A stretch of DNA of 64,000 nt from Denticeps clupeoides (taxonomy: Eukaryota > Chordata > Actinopteri > Clupeiformes > Denticipitidae), in assembly GCF_900700375.1 (NCBI RefSeq), contig NW_021629797.1, positions 1 to 64,000 of the forward strand, given 5' to 3'. Below are positions 12,632 to 26,783 of the stretch, in pieces (within the stretch, counting starts at the first letter, position 1; each line of letters starts with the position of its first letter). The position numbers were made by a program, and so were the translations under genes. The notes beneath the pieces are model-generated. The model saw nothing but the letters and a program-made list of their open reading frames with translations. It had not been told where the DNA came from and did no database searches.

Positions 12632-15600
12632 CATGATTAATTCTTGATTCGTACCCATTCAGTCACTACATATTCAGGATTATTGTGGAATATTGGTAGG
12701 ATCAGCATAAAGCACAAGAAATAAAAATTCAGATGATCAGTAAATAAGAAATATGTGTGTGTGCACTAACGTGACCTCTGACCTTCCCTGTGGCATCAGC
12801 TGCAGCTCCTTTTTGTAGCAGCAGGTTGGCCACCTCTAGCTGCCCGTACTTAGCAGCCACATGCAGCGGCGTGAACCCCTTCTGCAAAACAACGGATACG
12901 GATTACTAGCCATTTCCACTGGTCTGTGTGGGCGAATGACGGCTCGAGTCCCAGAATTGGCGCATCTAAATCATGACTTTTTCTTCACCAACAGCAGCTC
13001 TGACCAATGGTCTGTTATGGGTTTTTCTGCTGCTGGCCGTGGTGATACCGGCTTCAAAACGTAGACCAGTAGACCAGCAAGGTTCTTCTCATGCATACAC
13101 CTACAGCGTTTCTGCTTTTCGCTGTGTCATTTATGTAGAATGTGTTTTGTTTTTTGTGCATTTATTTACTTTTGTTCTTTTTTGTCAAGTGCATATATCC
13201 CTGCACGTTACAGGGATATAGATGTGTCATGATCCGGTCCGGCAGGGGATACTCCGGGTCCGGAGTTTCATGTTCGTCCTTATTGTTATCACCTGTGTAT
13301 CATTGTATAAAACCATCCTGTTCGTGTCTGTTCACCATCAGGTCATTGTGTGGTGATGTTCCCCTGTCCTGTTTATTAGGTATTATAACCACTGTCATGT
13401 GATGTCGTGCGTATGCGTCCTCCGTCCTCGCCATGTCCAGCCAACGTGACAAGATGATATACATTGCTGTACTGGGGGAACCTGATTGGCCGTCTGTTGT
13501 ACAGGCCCGCTGTGATTGGCTGACCTTGGTTGCTGCAGAGAGCAAAGCGCCCTGCTCCAGCAGCAGAGTGGCCGCATCGTGGTGTCCCTCCCGCGCGGCG
13601 AGGTGGAGGGGGGTGTAGCCCGACGTTGTGGAGGCGTTGGCGGAGGCTCCTCTCTGCAGGAGCTGCTGCACAATGTCCGCTTTTCCCAGACGGCTCGAGA
13701 TGTGCAGCGCAGTCTGCTCATCCTGGACAGCGGTGGAGAGAGGAGAACAGATCAACACCTCCACCTGACAAGGCTCAGCTCTAATTTATTCCATAGCAAC
13801 AGGTACTACATCACATAGGAGAAGGTGGACCTACCTTGGCTTTGATGTCCACTTTAGCTCCATTTTGCAGCAGGAATCTCACCACATCGGCCTGTCCCGC
13901 CCTGGCGGCCATGTGTAATGCTGTCTCACCTCTCTGCCACACACACAGACACTCATTTCACTACACTCAAGTCTAAAGGGTTGCTAAGCAGCTCCATCGC
14001 CTCCGGATAAGACTCTTGAGACATCATTACTTGTGTGGTGGCATTTCAGGAGCAATATCTATTCAGTTCAATTCACTCACATATCATATTTTCACATTGA
14101 TATCATATTTCCTGAACTTAGAACACTACCCTGGCCCAACACACACACACACACACACACAGCCAGGGTTACTGCAGCACAGTAATGTGGGTGGCGCTGT
14201 ACCCTCACCCACGCCACAGCAGCCACAAACACACACACACACACCACACACACTTACTACGTTTGTTGTGTTGGGTGAAGCTCCGTGATGCGTCAGCTGC
14301 TTCACAATGTTCTCATGACCCATAAACGCTGCGACATGGCATGGGCGTGAGACCCGACTGCAGGATAAAAACGATCAGCTCATGTTCCCCAAGACTCAAA
14401 ACCTTTTATTGTCATTGTACAGTTGCCTGGACAACGAGATTTGTTAGCAAGTCTACAAAGATTCAAGAAAAGTGGCTGTGCAAGATATAAAAACACAATT
14501 CAAGGGTACATGTACGGACAGTATAAAACAGTACACATGACGGAGGTACATTTACATTATAGCTAAATATAAATGTGCACAGTTTCTCGTACCTCTGTCA
14601 CAGCCTGGATGGAGGCACCATGTTTCAGCAGGAGCTCCATCACCTTCACCCGGTTCTTCTTACAGGCAATGTGAAGGGGCGTAAAACCATTCTACAGGTA
14701 AAACACACACACACACACACACACACACAGGTTTTAAATACAGTTCGATACTGCTGCTTGTTTATCAGAGCAATGCCCCAAAAAACCAGAACATTCTACA
14801 CACACACATACACACACAGTATTGATGAAACGCTTCAATGACTGAGGATCAGCAGAGAAAATAGAAACAACAGGAACCATAAGAAGGTGATCAGGGCCAC
14901 ACCCTCTGGAACACAGAATTCATTCATTAATGTTTTTTTACCGGATCAGATTATTTGGGTGAGGGGTCAGGATAAGGGGTCAGTGTGAGGGTGAGGGGTC
15001 AGGGTGAAGGTTTAGCCCATGAACTGATCTCTTCAGCAGGACACCAAATCCCTCCTCTTCCTCACCAGGGCTTTAGCGTTGGGGATTGGCCTTCTTGTCC
15101 ACGATCACCTTGGCCACTTTGTAATGTCCGCAGTGGGCAGCAACATGCAACGCGGTGAGGTAATCGTTGGTGACATCATCGACGGGGACGTCGTGCTGCA
15201 TCAGCAGTTGGACGCAGTTGAGGTGGTCGCCCTGTGTTGCCATGTGCAGCGGGGACAGTCCGTTCTGAAGATACCAAGATAAAGAAGAACGTCAGGAGTC
15301 GGATTTACACACACACTGGCAGGTTCACTATGAGGCATAATGAGGGTGAGGAGCACCTTTGTCTTGGACAAGATGGGGGCTCCACGGTCCAGGAGCATCT
15401 CCATCACCTGCTCATGGCCGCTCCTCGCTCCACAGTGCAACGGCGTCAGGCCGTCCTGAAATGAAGCGTATGGTTGCTCTTTAAAACCTGTCCTGAGCCG
15501 GGCCTCTCCAGACTGGGTCCACCTGCAGAGTGGACTCAGCATGGCTGCACTCACCTTGGTCTTCGCCTCGATCTTGGCGCCCCGGTCTAACAGCAGCTTC

Positions 15601-16446
15601 ACCATGTTACTGTTCCCCCGCTTGGCCGCCACGTGCAGGGGCGTGATGTCGTTCTGCAACACAGACCAGACGGAGAGAGGGATGAATAAACGAGAGCAGC
15701 ACTCAGCCTGTCACCTGCAGCGGCATATGGCAGATATACACACACACACACACACACACACTTATTCCATGACATCAGCATACCATTTGATCTCATTTAT
15801 TACATAAGCCTGGAGAAGTGGCACGAGGTCCTACATTGTTGCAGCTTCTTCACATCTTTCTATCATATTTCCTGAAATTAGAGCACAGCTCTGACCCTCC
15901 CACACACACCCACACACACTCTCTCCTCTCCAGCCTGCATTACTGCAGCGCGGCTGCTGGCCTGCAGGTGGCGTCGTGCCCTCACCCGCGCCATGAAGTC
16001 CACAGCGGCGCCTCGGTTCAGCAGCAGCGTTGCCACGTTGATGTTTCCATAGTGAGCAGCGATGTGGAGGGGAGTGAAGCCACTCTGAGGGGTGGAGACA
16101 CGTACACGCACATCAGAACAGCGAAATCTTATGAAATCCCTTTCATCCATTATAAATTTCATATTGTTCATAAATATCTTTGTTTCCCATATCCATCATT
16201 ACACTAAATCTGGCCTGATGGAGTTAAATCAGGGACACATGAGGACAAATCATACATTTCAGAGGTCAGAAAACCACGCTCCCCAAATTCATCCCAGCTG
16301 AAAGGTATGAAAGACAGATATGAAATATGATTTCACATGATTGATATACTGTTAAACACAGCAGTCAAAGCCAGATGAAGGGGACCTCCATCTCAGTTAT
16401 TCAATAATCCAGCACAAAGCAAGTGGACCCCTCACATCCACCTGTG

Positions 16447-16484
<38 letters not shown>

Positions 16485-18522
16485 CTCCCACTCACTTTGT
16501 TTAGAATTATTGGGATTATAAACCACAGGATAGATCAGGGTGTCAAACACAAACATTCCAACACAGCGGCGCCTGAATTTCCCCTCCATGTCCAGATTTG
16601 GCTGGTCGGCGTTCATGTCATGTTTTCTGCGGGTTCTATGTTCTGCATTCTGTCTTCCACGTTTGTTATAGACTTTTCTTTCATTCAGATGTAAGTGAAA
16701 CTGGTTCCATTAGGTTTATAATGTTTTGGGTGGAGCTGCTTCAATGGCCATGCTTGTTAGTTGATGGTTCTCAGCATCTTCTATGTGTGCTGGTCACCCA
16801 CTGTTGCCAACTTGGCTAGACATGTCAGCTGCTCTCCCAGGAGAACCCATCAAGAACCACCAATCACCCATCGCCATTTCTCTGATCTTCAGACCACTGA
16901 TGTCTATTAACATGCGCATTTTAAAGGCTTTCCAAGGATTCAGATGGAAAGTCTTCGAAATTTGTTTACAGCAGCATTCGCTTGTTTTAATAAACTTCTA
17001 CAATCTTGCAGAAAGTCTCCAGCCCATCAGAAAGACTGTCAACGGGGACTCTGAGGTGACCAGAATCTCAGATCATAATGCTGCCTCTACAGGCCAGTTG
17101 TTAAAGTTGTTTTCCCACAACCATGGCTTGTGAAGGTCATGAGAAGGTCATCTCCGTCATGTCAATTCCTTCATGGAATCCTGACTATTTGCTCATGTAT
17201 ATCCCATTGGTGGCTTGTTTTTGACAGGCTGTGTTCTTTCATTTTTTTAAGCACATCAAAAAGAGGTTTATTACATATTCTTTACAAATTCTGTCCATCC
17301 ACCATGAGTCGTGTCAGAAAACAGCTGTAAATGTGAAAATAGTACGGTAAATGCGTGCGTGTTGGCAACACTGCATCCAGCACTGATCACTGCAGCACCC
17401 TCCGGAGGCTACAGGTCCATGCACCAGGCTCAGGTTCACACCATCTCTGCAGCTGCTTGGGCTTCTTCGGGACCCTTCACCCGAAACAGATCAGGATGGC
17501 CCTCATAATTACGAGACACACATCAGTCTCCTCCGTCTGCAGAGAACGTGAGACTTTCTTCATAAAACAACTGATCTACAGAAAAAAACATTAATTCCAG
17601 ATCTTTCTCAGAAACCCGTCCAATCGTGTCTCTAGTAATCGGCCAATCAAATTCCTGTGCTTTGAAGCCACAGCCCACAGCTGCAGAAATCTTTGGTCCT
17701 GTGTGGAATTAGCGAGACATGCTGCTGGTCTTCTACTGAAGACCTGTCTCTTTATCAGGAAGGAGATGGGGTGAAGAAAGAAGCAATGCAGAACACCAGA
17801 TGGGGGAGACAGCAGGGGCGGGGCTGCAGCACGACAGCGCAAGAGGAAGAGCAAGAGGAGGAGCATGAGGAAAAGGAGGGTCAGGGGACAGATGCCGAGA
17901 GAGGCTGTGGTGGACCAATACCTCTGTTGTTCTATTGACCATCATCTATGCGCCAGTGAGGAGAGGAGAGAACGCCAGTTAGTGCACACACCCACACCCA
18001 CACCCACACACACACCCACACCCACACAATCACATCATGTGTTAAATTAGGCTTCTAGGTCCATGCATGGTTGTGTTTTGGTGGTGTACTGTGGTCTAAC
18101 TCTAAGACTCATGGGTAAAAACTGTTCTGTCCGGTGTGGAAGTGCATTTTGACGCGACGCGGCCTCTTTTTTTGTTCCTAGTTCCTTCCAGAGTAAACAT
18201 CTGACCTCTGCAGTGAAGAGCTGATGAGTGTGAGGTGGCTCCAGTTTCTGGATGTGTGTGGAATTATGGGGACTTCCGACCCACAGATCCTTGGGTGTCT
18301 GGCACAGATTCCTGGAGGAGGGGCAGGGACTAACCTTGGACTCCACGTCGGCGTTGTGGTCGTTCTGCAGCAGCAGCGCCGCTGATTTCGTGTCGTCTTT
18401 TCGTGCCGCGATGTGCAGCGCGGGCAAACGCACTTTACCCTTCGTGTCATTTTCCAGCAGCAGAGACACAACTTGGTCGTGACCCTGCTGCAACGCCACC
18501 GCTAGTGGGGTAAAACCATCCT

Positions 18523-18571
<49 letters not shown>

Positions 18572-21146
18572 GGAAGGGTGGTCAGCATGGTCCTGTGTGT
18601 AGGTACAGGGTGTGTGTGTGTGTGTGTGTGACCTCTGCTGACCTCTGTGGCAATGCTTTGGCTGGAGCTGTGCTGTAGCAGGAAGTGCACCACCTCCAGG
18701 TGGTTCTCCTGCGCCGCCATGTACAGAGGGGTGAAGCCATTCTGAAGCGCAGATGTGAAACACGAATACACGCCTCAGTAAATCGGAGCACGTTCCAACC
18801 ATGTCCGCCAACCTAAACCACCTTCACCTCACGACCTCAAGCCCGGGCAGCGCCAGCCTGGTCATGTGTCAGGAGCTCGTGTGACTAAAATAAACTTTGT
18901 CGGTTTGACATGACCCCTCTGCTATGTGAACAGTGTGTGTGTGTGTGTGTCAGGGAGAGAGAGTACCTGGCTCTGTGCGTTGACGTTGGCTCCGTTGGTC
19001 ACCAGCTCTCTCACCACTTCCGACTGGCCGGCCAGCGAGGCGATGTGCAGCGCGGTGTTTCCTTTCTGGATTAGTGAGACACGTCCCACATGAATCTCCG
19101 GGACACCAAAACTAAACCCAGCATTCCATTCCTGCGGCCCGCCCCGCCCCCTTCAGCAGATAAATCTACCGCCATAAACGCAGCTGACCGGCTGTCCAGC
19201 AAGATCACACATGTATACAAACAGAAATACACCTTTCAAATATATTACAACCAAATATTTCATCATACTGACTATAGAAATGAGACCATGTTATTATAGT
19301 GGGGACAGCTGAGAAGATCATCTCTTCCCTCCATGATGGACATTAACCAAACATGCTGCATCCAGAAAGCCATCAGCATTCTGAAGGACACCCCTCACAC
19401 GCACTCTTCACCCTCCTGCCATCCGGAAAAAGGTACCGAAGCATTCGGGTCCTCAATGCTAGGCTGTGCAACAGCTTCATCCCACAGGCCATCAGACACC
19501 TGAACACTCGTGGACTTTCCTCTGAGAAAAAAGGAACTCTTTTTTTTACGTTTAGAGAATATTATCTATTACTGTACTGTTCCCTTTTGCACAGCGGTAT
19601 TTGCACTCATTTTAATTTGCTCCTTCATCATTGATTTGTCTAGTTTAGCACTGTCTACGTGTATTGTTTGCCTTAAATGTTTTTCTTGCACTGACTGTGT
19701 CCCATGTTGGCCCAGTTTGTCTTTGCCGTGCACTTTATGTCAGTATGTAACTTTTTCAAATGTTACATGTAGCACCAGGTTCCTGGATGATCACCCACTA
19801 CCCAAACACACCAGAGAAATCCAAGTTGCATTCTCAGTGCCGGATAGCAGTTTGTGCAGGTAAGTAAGATAGCTGTGTGTTTTGTAGCATTAACACTGTT
19901 TGCAGGACGTGTTGAGGAGATGTTGAGATGCACCTTTGTAGCTGCGTCTACATCAGCACCCTGTTTGAGGAGCTCTGCCACCACCTCCACGTGACCCTCT
20001 TTGGACGCAAGGTGCAGTGCATTCAGTCCATTCTGAACAAACATACACCAAAAAATACATGTATTCATATGCTGTCCTCTCAGATCTAATGGAACATTTA
20101 TTTTAGATTAATATTACATTAATAGAATATAAATGGGTGAACATTTAAATGGATGCATGCTCTAGTCTTGCATTTATAGAAGATAGTTACTAGACAGAAA
20201 GATTTCTTTCTTTCTATTCTGTTAGTGAATAACAGCAACACACATATCATTACTTTTTATTAAGTTTTGAATGCATGATGATCTCCTAACTATTTTTTTT
20301 CTGGCTCTGTCTTCACAGTTCTACTAAACTATAACACATTATATGTGAAGATGCTTGGCTGAGTCACCTGGTTACAGATGTTGATGTCCACCCCACTCTT
20401 GATGTAATCCAGAACCTTCTCCAGGTTCCCTGCTCTGGCTGCTCGCAGATAGCTGGCATTGCTGTCGGACTGTAAAGGAAACATAAGCGCTCAAAGGTCA
20501 GTTGCTCAGTGAAACCCACATGATTTTTACATGCACGACTACAGGAGCACAAAAGACTGAGAAAGATCTAACATAGTTGTCCTGAGCTGTACCTCAAAAG
20601 CCAACATCATCTTACATAGCTCAGACACCCACAGCTGGGAGCAGCAGCATCTCCAAACACCACAGACCACTTCTCACCACCCTCTTCACAGGAGCTTCAG
20701 AGCAGTCAACACCTAGTCCGAACGTCTCTTCCTCCTCAGAAAACTCCACCCCTATACCCACATTCTCTGCAGACCTGTTCTCTGCACTACCCCCAGCAGC
20801 TCAGCATCAACAGCATCCTCTGTCCACAAAAATGTGTGTGTATGTGTGTGTGTGTGTGTGTGTGAGTGCGTGGTTGTAGTCCTGTCACACTGTAGATGCT
20901 TGTTCTAGTTGTTTTTGGGAACATTACAGTTGACACAAGTGAGTGTGCAGCAGAACGCTGCAGCAGACACCTCCATCCAGCAGCTTGGTTGAAGGTGGAG
21001 CTGGTGGGTGTGGGCCTTGGGGGGATCTTTCCTTTCCAATTATGAGGAGCAGCACTGTTCTAAATTTCGATTCCAGTAAAAACCAGTACAGCAAACTGGT
21101 TCAGAGCTCACCACTGGTTGTCCTCTTAACCTCCTTTACACTGAGT

Positions 21147-21194
<48 letters not shown>

Positions 21195-22640
21195 GAGTGT
21201 GTGTATGTGTGTGTATGTGTGTGAACGTCAGTGATTGACCAACCATCGATCTGGCTGATTATGGCCCACTGCATTTTGTTGATTATCTATATCAGCCTTT
21301 TATTTTGTTGATCAGCGATATGAAGTAATTCTCTGTACTATTTCAGTCTTTTTGGGGGTCATCCTTACCTCCGTCCTGCCATAGCAGCACCTGACCTGTC
21401 GTCGGACGTCTTGTCGAAAAAGTGTCCAGCATATAAGTAAAGTAACTCAGACACTTTGAAGGTTTGGGACCTGGACACGGTTTCGGCTCATTTTATGTCT
21501 ACAGGCAGTGTGTGGGGACGGTACTTTGCTCAGTGGCACCTCAGTTGCACCTTGGCGGTTCGGGAACTGGCAACCTTTTTATTACAGGTCCACTCCCTTA
21601 CCCACTAGGCCACCACTGCCCTATATGTAACATTAGCTAAAAACAATATGGAGTCTCTTACTGCTAATTTGAATGTTACTAAATTATGTGAATGTTTGAA
21701 TGTAATTAATTTATGTAATTAAGCAAAACGTTTATATGGCATTAAATTTGTAATTTGTGCTTTATTTTTATTGCCTTTCCAACTGCAATATAAACAGTGA
21801 CCATTTGAGCATTTGTAAAATTCTAAATTCTTAAAGAAATGTTCATTTGGATTGAAAATTAATATTAATTCCAAATATCAGTTATCAGCCCCCAGTAACA
21901 AGTATCAATATTGATATCAATATCAACCAAAAAAACAGAGATTACAGAAAAAGGGACAAAGGGAGGTACGGAGGTAAGGAGATGCAGAGGGATGGAGGGA
22001 CGGAGAAAGGGACAGATAGAAGGACAAAGGGAGGTTCAGAGGGAAGGAAGCACACAGGGATGGAGGGATGGAGAAAGGGACAGATAGAAGGACAAAGGGA
22101 GGTTCAGAGGGAAGGAAGTACAGAGGGATGGAGGGATGGAGAAAGGGACAGATAGAAGGAAAAGGGGAGTTACAGAGGGATGGACGGATGGAGAGGGAGA
22201 TATGGATGGACAGAGGGAGGGACAGATGGAGGTACGGAAGGAGGGTCGGAGAGATGGAAGAACAGGAGGAAGATATGGAGGGAGGATCGCAGATTCCGTG
22301 TTTTTTTTTTTGTTTTTTTTTACCTTGACTGTATAGCACTTTTACTTGAGGTCTGTAGAAGCGCTAACAAGAAGCTGGAACTCTAATATAAAGGGCACCA
22401 GAGCAAATGAGGAAGAGTACAGAAGCTGCTCTGTATTCTCCAGTGGAACCTCTGAATGTTCCTTAAAATACCACAGACCGAATGGAGACTGGAGGAGAAC
22501 CCGGCGTTCCGTGTCTCTGTCAGCTCAAAGATGCGTCAGAGATGATGCCCCATCAACAGAGAGCAGCAGTGCTGCAGCAGAACCGATCACGTGACCAGAG
22601 CAACCCAATCACTGAGACCTGCAGAGAACCACAGCGCATG

Positions 22641-22679
<39 letters not shown>

Positions 22680-23414
22680 TGGTGGCTGTCTACAGTTTCT
22701 GGTATTCTCCAGCACAGATCTGTGTGTGATAATAATTCTGCTGAGGCAGGCTGACCAACATTACACCTATTACATCGCGCACACACACACCACAGAGATA
22801 CTCACACATACACTGACAAACACAAAAACATACACTCACATGCACACAAACACACGAGCATATACACACACATACACACGCAAACAAACTGAATTCACCA
22901 ACGTGTATAACTGCTCACACACGTGGGTTCGGGTGTGTAGGGGTGTGTGTTATTCTGTTTACGGCCTGACCCCCACAGAAGAGCCTCCACCCCCCTCCAC
23001 ACACTAAACTGCTGCAAAAATAAGTGGTGCCCCCAAATCCTCTCCACAAACGTGCACACACACACACATACAGACAGACAAAAGCGTGTCTTTTTGTGTG
23101 TGTGCAATCAACCCCTCCCCCCCAATATAAAGCTTCACTGGGTGTCATGAATCCAGTAAATCGCCCCCGCCGCGCTGCTGACCCTCCTCATTATCACCAT
23201 TATCCACCTGCCTCTGGGTTCTGCTTTGTTCCGGGAAGCAGAACCATTTAAACTGGGCTTGAAGAGCCAGGTTCTCCAGACGCAGCGCTGCAGATGAGTC
23301 CGAGCTCAGATTACAGCCTGTCATCTCAAAATGTCCGTGCACAAAAAACACTGCACGGTACTTTCCTGAACCTCACGGTGGAACACAGAACATGTTTTTT
23401 AAATAGAAGCGTTG

Positions 23415-23457
<43 letters not shown>

Positions 23458-26352
23458 AGTCCTAAAGCAGCCATCAGCCAACAGTCAAACAAGGCTCTGA
23501 CTACTATCCCTTGTTACGGCACTGAGAAACCCTGTCTGTGGTCCTCTTGATAATCAGGGATCTCCAACAGCTCCATGTCTTCCTCAGAAGATCCAAATGA
23601 AGCTTTCACCCTCTGATCCTGACCCCTCTAACTCCATCAGATCTACTCTTCAAAGATTAAACTGTCAGAATACAAGGTTTATGACCTTTCCCAGGTCAGC
23701 CCTCCAGAATCAGCCCTCCAGAGACCATCAGAAGAAGATACTCACTGGAGAAAGGAAGTCAGGTCCCTCTTCCACAGCCATGTTGTCCTGCAGATGAGGA
23801 GTGAAACCCAACCTGTGAATAATCCGCTCAGCCGAGGGGACGGACAGCAGCAGGAAGGTGCCACTGGCTCACGTGACGAGAGGACAGGACGAGAGAAAAG
23901 TGCCGGTGTGGCAGGACTCTGTTGACCTCCTGCAGGGACGTTCTGCTTTTCCTGACTGCACCTGTTTGTCCCGTCTCCATCCAACTCACACTCAGGTCAC
24001 TCCATAGCACTCCACCACACTTCAGAATACTCCACAAACCTCCACAATGCCCCACAAACCTAAACAAACCTTCACAATATAACACCGACCTCTACAAAAC
24101 CCCACAAACAATATACAACAAACCTTCACAATGCCCCACAAATCTCCACAGCGACCCTCCTTCATTTACCCTCCACTCTACACAAACACGCCCCCCCCTC
24201 ATTTGCCAGTCTGCTTATCAGCTCTTTTTCTCGCAAAAAAAAAAAAAAGCGTGTAGTCACAGTAACAGCAGCCTAGTGAGGGATTATGGGGCATTTTCCT
24301 CTGGTATTAGGGTCACAAAGGACCCCCCTCCCAGCACAAACACAAACCCCAGTCTGACCTCCATCTCCTGCCTCCCTGTCTGTCCTGCTGGATCCATCTC
24401 ATAATCCATCAACAAACAGGGTCCCTGTATTGTGGAAATCCTAATTTCTCCACCTCCACCTGACGACCCAACAATTCTCCACCTCCCGACCCAAAATTTC
24501 TCTACCTCCACATGACGTCCCAACAATTCTCCACATCCACATGACGTCCCAACAATTCTCCACATCCACCTGACGTCCCAACAATTCTCCACATCCACCT
24601 GATGACCCAACAATTCTCCACATCCACCTTACGACCCAAAATTTCTCCACCTCCACCTGACGACCCACCTACATTTAAATTTACATTTACAGCATTTATC
24701 AGACGCCCTTATCCAGAGCGACTTACAATCAGTAGTTACAGGGACAGTCCCCCCCTGGAGCAACTTAGGGTTAAGTGTCTTGCTCAGGGACACAATGATA
24801 GTAGGTAAAATTTGAACCTGGGTCTTCTGGTTCATAGGCGAGTGTGTTACCCACTGGGCTACTACCACCCTACCACCTCCATCTGACGACCCAACATTTT
24901 TCACCTCCCGACCCAAAATTTATCCACCTCCACCTGCCAACCCAACATTTCTCCACCTGCCAACCCAACATTTCTCCACCTGACGACCCAACTTTTCTCC
25001 ACATCCACCTGACAACACAACATTTCTCCAGCTCCATCTGACGACACAAGATTTCTCCAGCTCCACTTGATGACCCAACTTTTCTCCAGCTCCACCTGAA
25101 GACCCAACATTTCTCCACATCCACATGATGACTCAACATTTCTCCACATCCACCTGAAGAACGAACATTTCTCCACCTCTACCTGATGACACAACTTTTC
25201 TCCACCTGACGACCAAACATTTCTCCACATCCACCTGACGACCCAACATTTCTCCACATCCACCTGAAGACCCAACCCATAGGAAGTTTACTCCACCAAT
25301 GGCACACCTTACAAAGAGTACACACACCGCTTTTGTCTGTATGATTCAGTGTTAATGTACGTCTTTAATAAATGTTAAACCTTTTTTTATATTGTCTCCC
25401 CGTTCATGTTTTATCCACTATGTAAGACTACCCATACCCCGATAACCACATCTTTGCATTAATAGTTTTTCTCAAAATCCCAATGATGTCTAGGTTCCTG
25501 GGCTGTGATTATTTTTAGACGGAGTTCAATGTTCTTCATGTTGCTGAATTTAACTTTTGCTTGGGGTGTTTACTAAGTGCAAACTAAAAAATTTATATTG
25601 AGGTCCTGCTTTCAGAGGACAGTGCTCATCTCAGGATGTGTGTGTGTGTGTGCGTGTGTGTGTGTGTATGTGTGTGTTGTAGTATTGTATGTATGATTGT
25701 AAGTGCGATATAAACTGAGGTGTATTCTGCCAAACGGAAAGCAGGGAGCAGAACTACTGGATGGCAGGAGACGCAGAATAGAGATACCACAAAAGCACAA
25801 GACCTTCGTTGTCCAACCAGCCCTTGCTGCCTGTGAATTGTTGTGAATCTCTCCAGCTCTCAGTATTCCAGGGATGTCACACTGGTGTTATTTTTACACC
25901 GATAGGACCAGCAGCTTCATAAACGCAAAACCATCTCAGATCTAAGCAACATTAAACATTAATGGCTCATATTTTCAACATGAAGAATAAAAAAAAAATC
26001 CAGCTCTTTCACATTTTTTTTTTAATTACTTGAATTCAAATTTTGTGCTCAAAGTTCTTAATTACCGATGATGTTAAGACAACTTAACCGATTTATAGGA
26101 ACATGGCAGAGCAGCCAGCATGGAGCAGGCTCTGTGCTCTTCACCTGCTGTAGTACAGCTGATAGAACAGAGAACAGAAATGGACAGCTGCAGTTTATTG
26201 GGCGAATGTCCAGTGTCACTGGGCCAGAATAAAGCTGATTGGACAGTTTTCTGGAACGTGGGGTTGTAGTGATCAAGGCGATCAGCCAGTTTCCTCTTTC
26301 AGCGCCAGCTGACTATGGGGAAAGTAGAGCCTCCCCCCCCAACCCCCCCCGT

Positions 26353-26384
<32 letters not shown>

Positions 26385-26746
26385 ACACACACACCACACA
26401 GATGGCACACCTGGATGTCATCACTGCATCTCCTGGGTCTTATTACACTCTGTGGCACTAAAATGTGAGTCCTTGTCAGACAGAAACATAGCTGTGTGTG
26501 TTTGTGCTCATTTCACATCTGGAATTTTAGGACCAATCTGACTAAATCACACACAAGGACCACATTCCATATGATGCACATGCATGCACACATTCACACA
26601 CACATAACCATTTATTAAGGTGGTTTTGATATTTATTTGATATTTATTTATTTTACATCAATGAGAATCTATAAGAGATAAAATAAAATGAATACCTATG
26701 TTTTTAGAAACAAAATGCTGTATTTAAAGTTACAGAAATGAATGAA

Positions 26747-26783
<37 letters not shown>

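Noticed and set aside
18047-18811. 254-residue minus-strand open frame
   Set aside because: It covers real ank3 exons 5 and 6 but reads through introns and CA repeats; only the spliced exons are supported.
24440-25277. Regularly spaced repeats that could look like a CRISPR array
   Set aside because: Units are contiguous 29-bp repeats without unique spacers, in a vertebrate genome; the one gap is a SINE insertion. The 54-bp and 62-bp arrays are rejected for the same reason.
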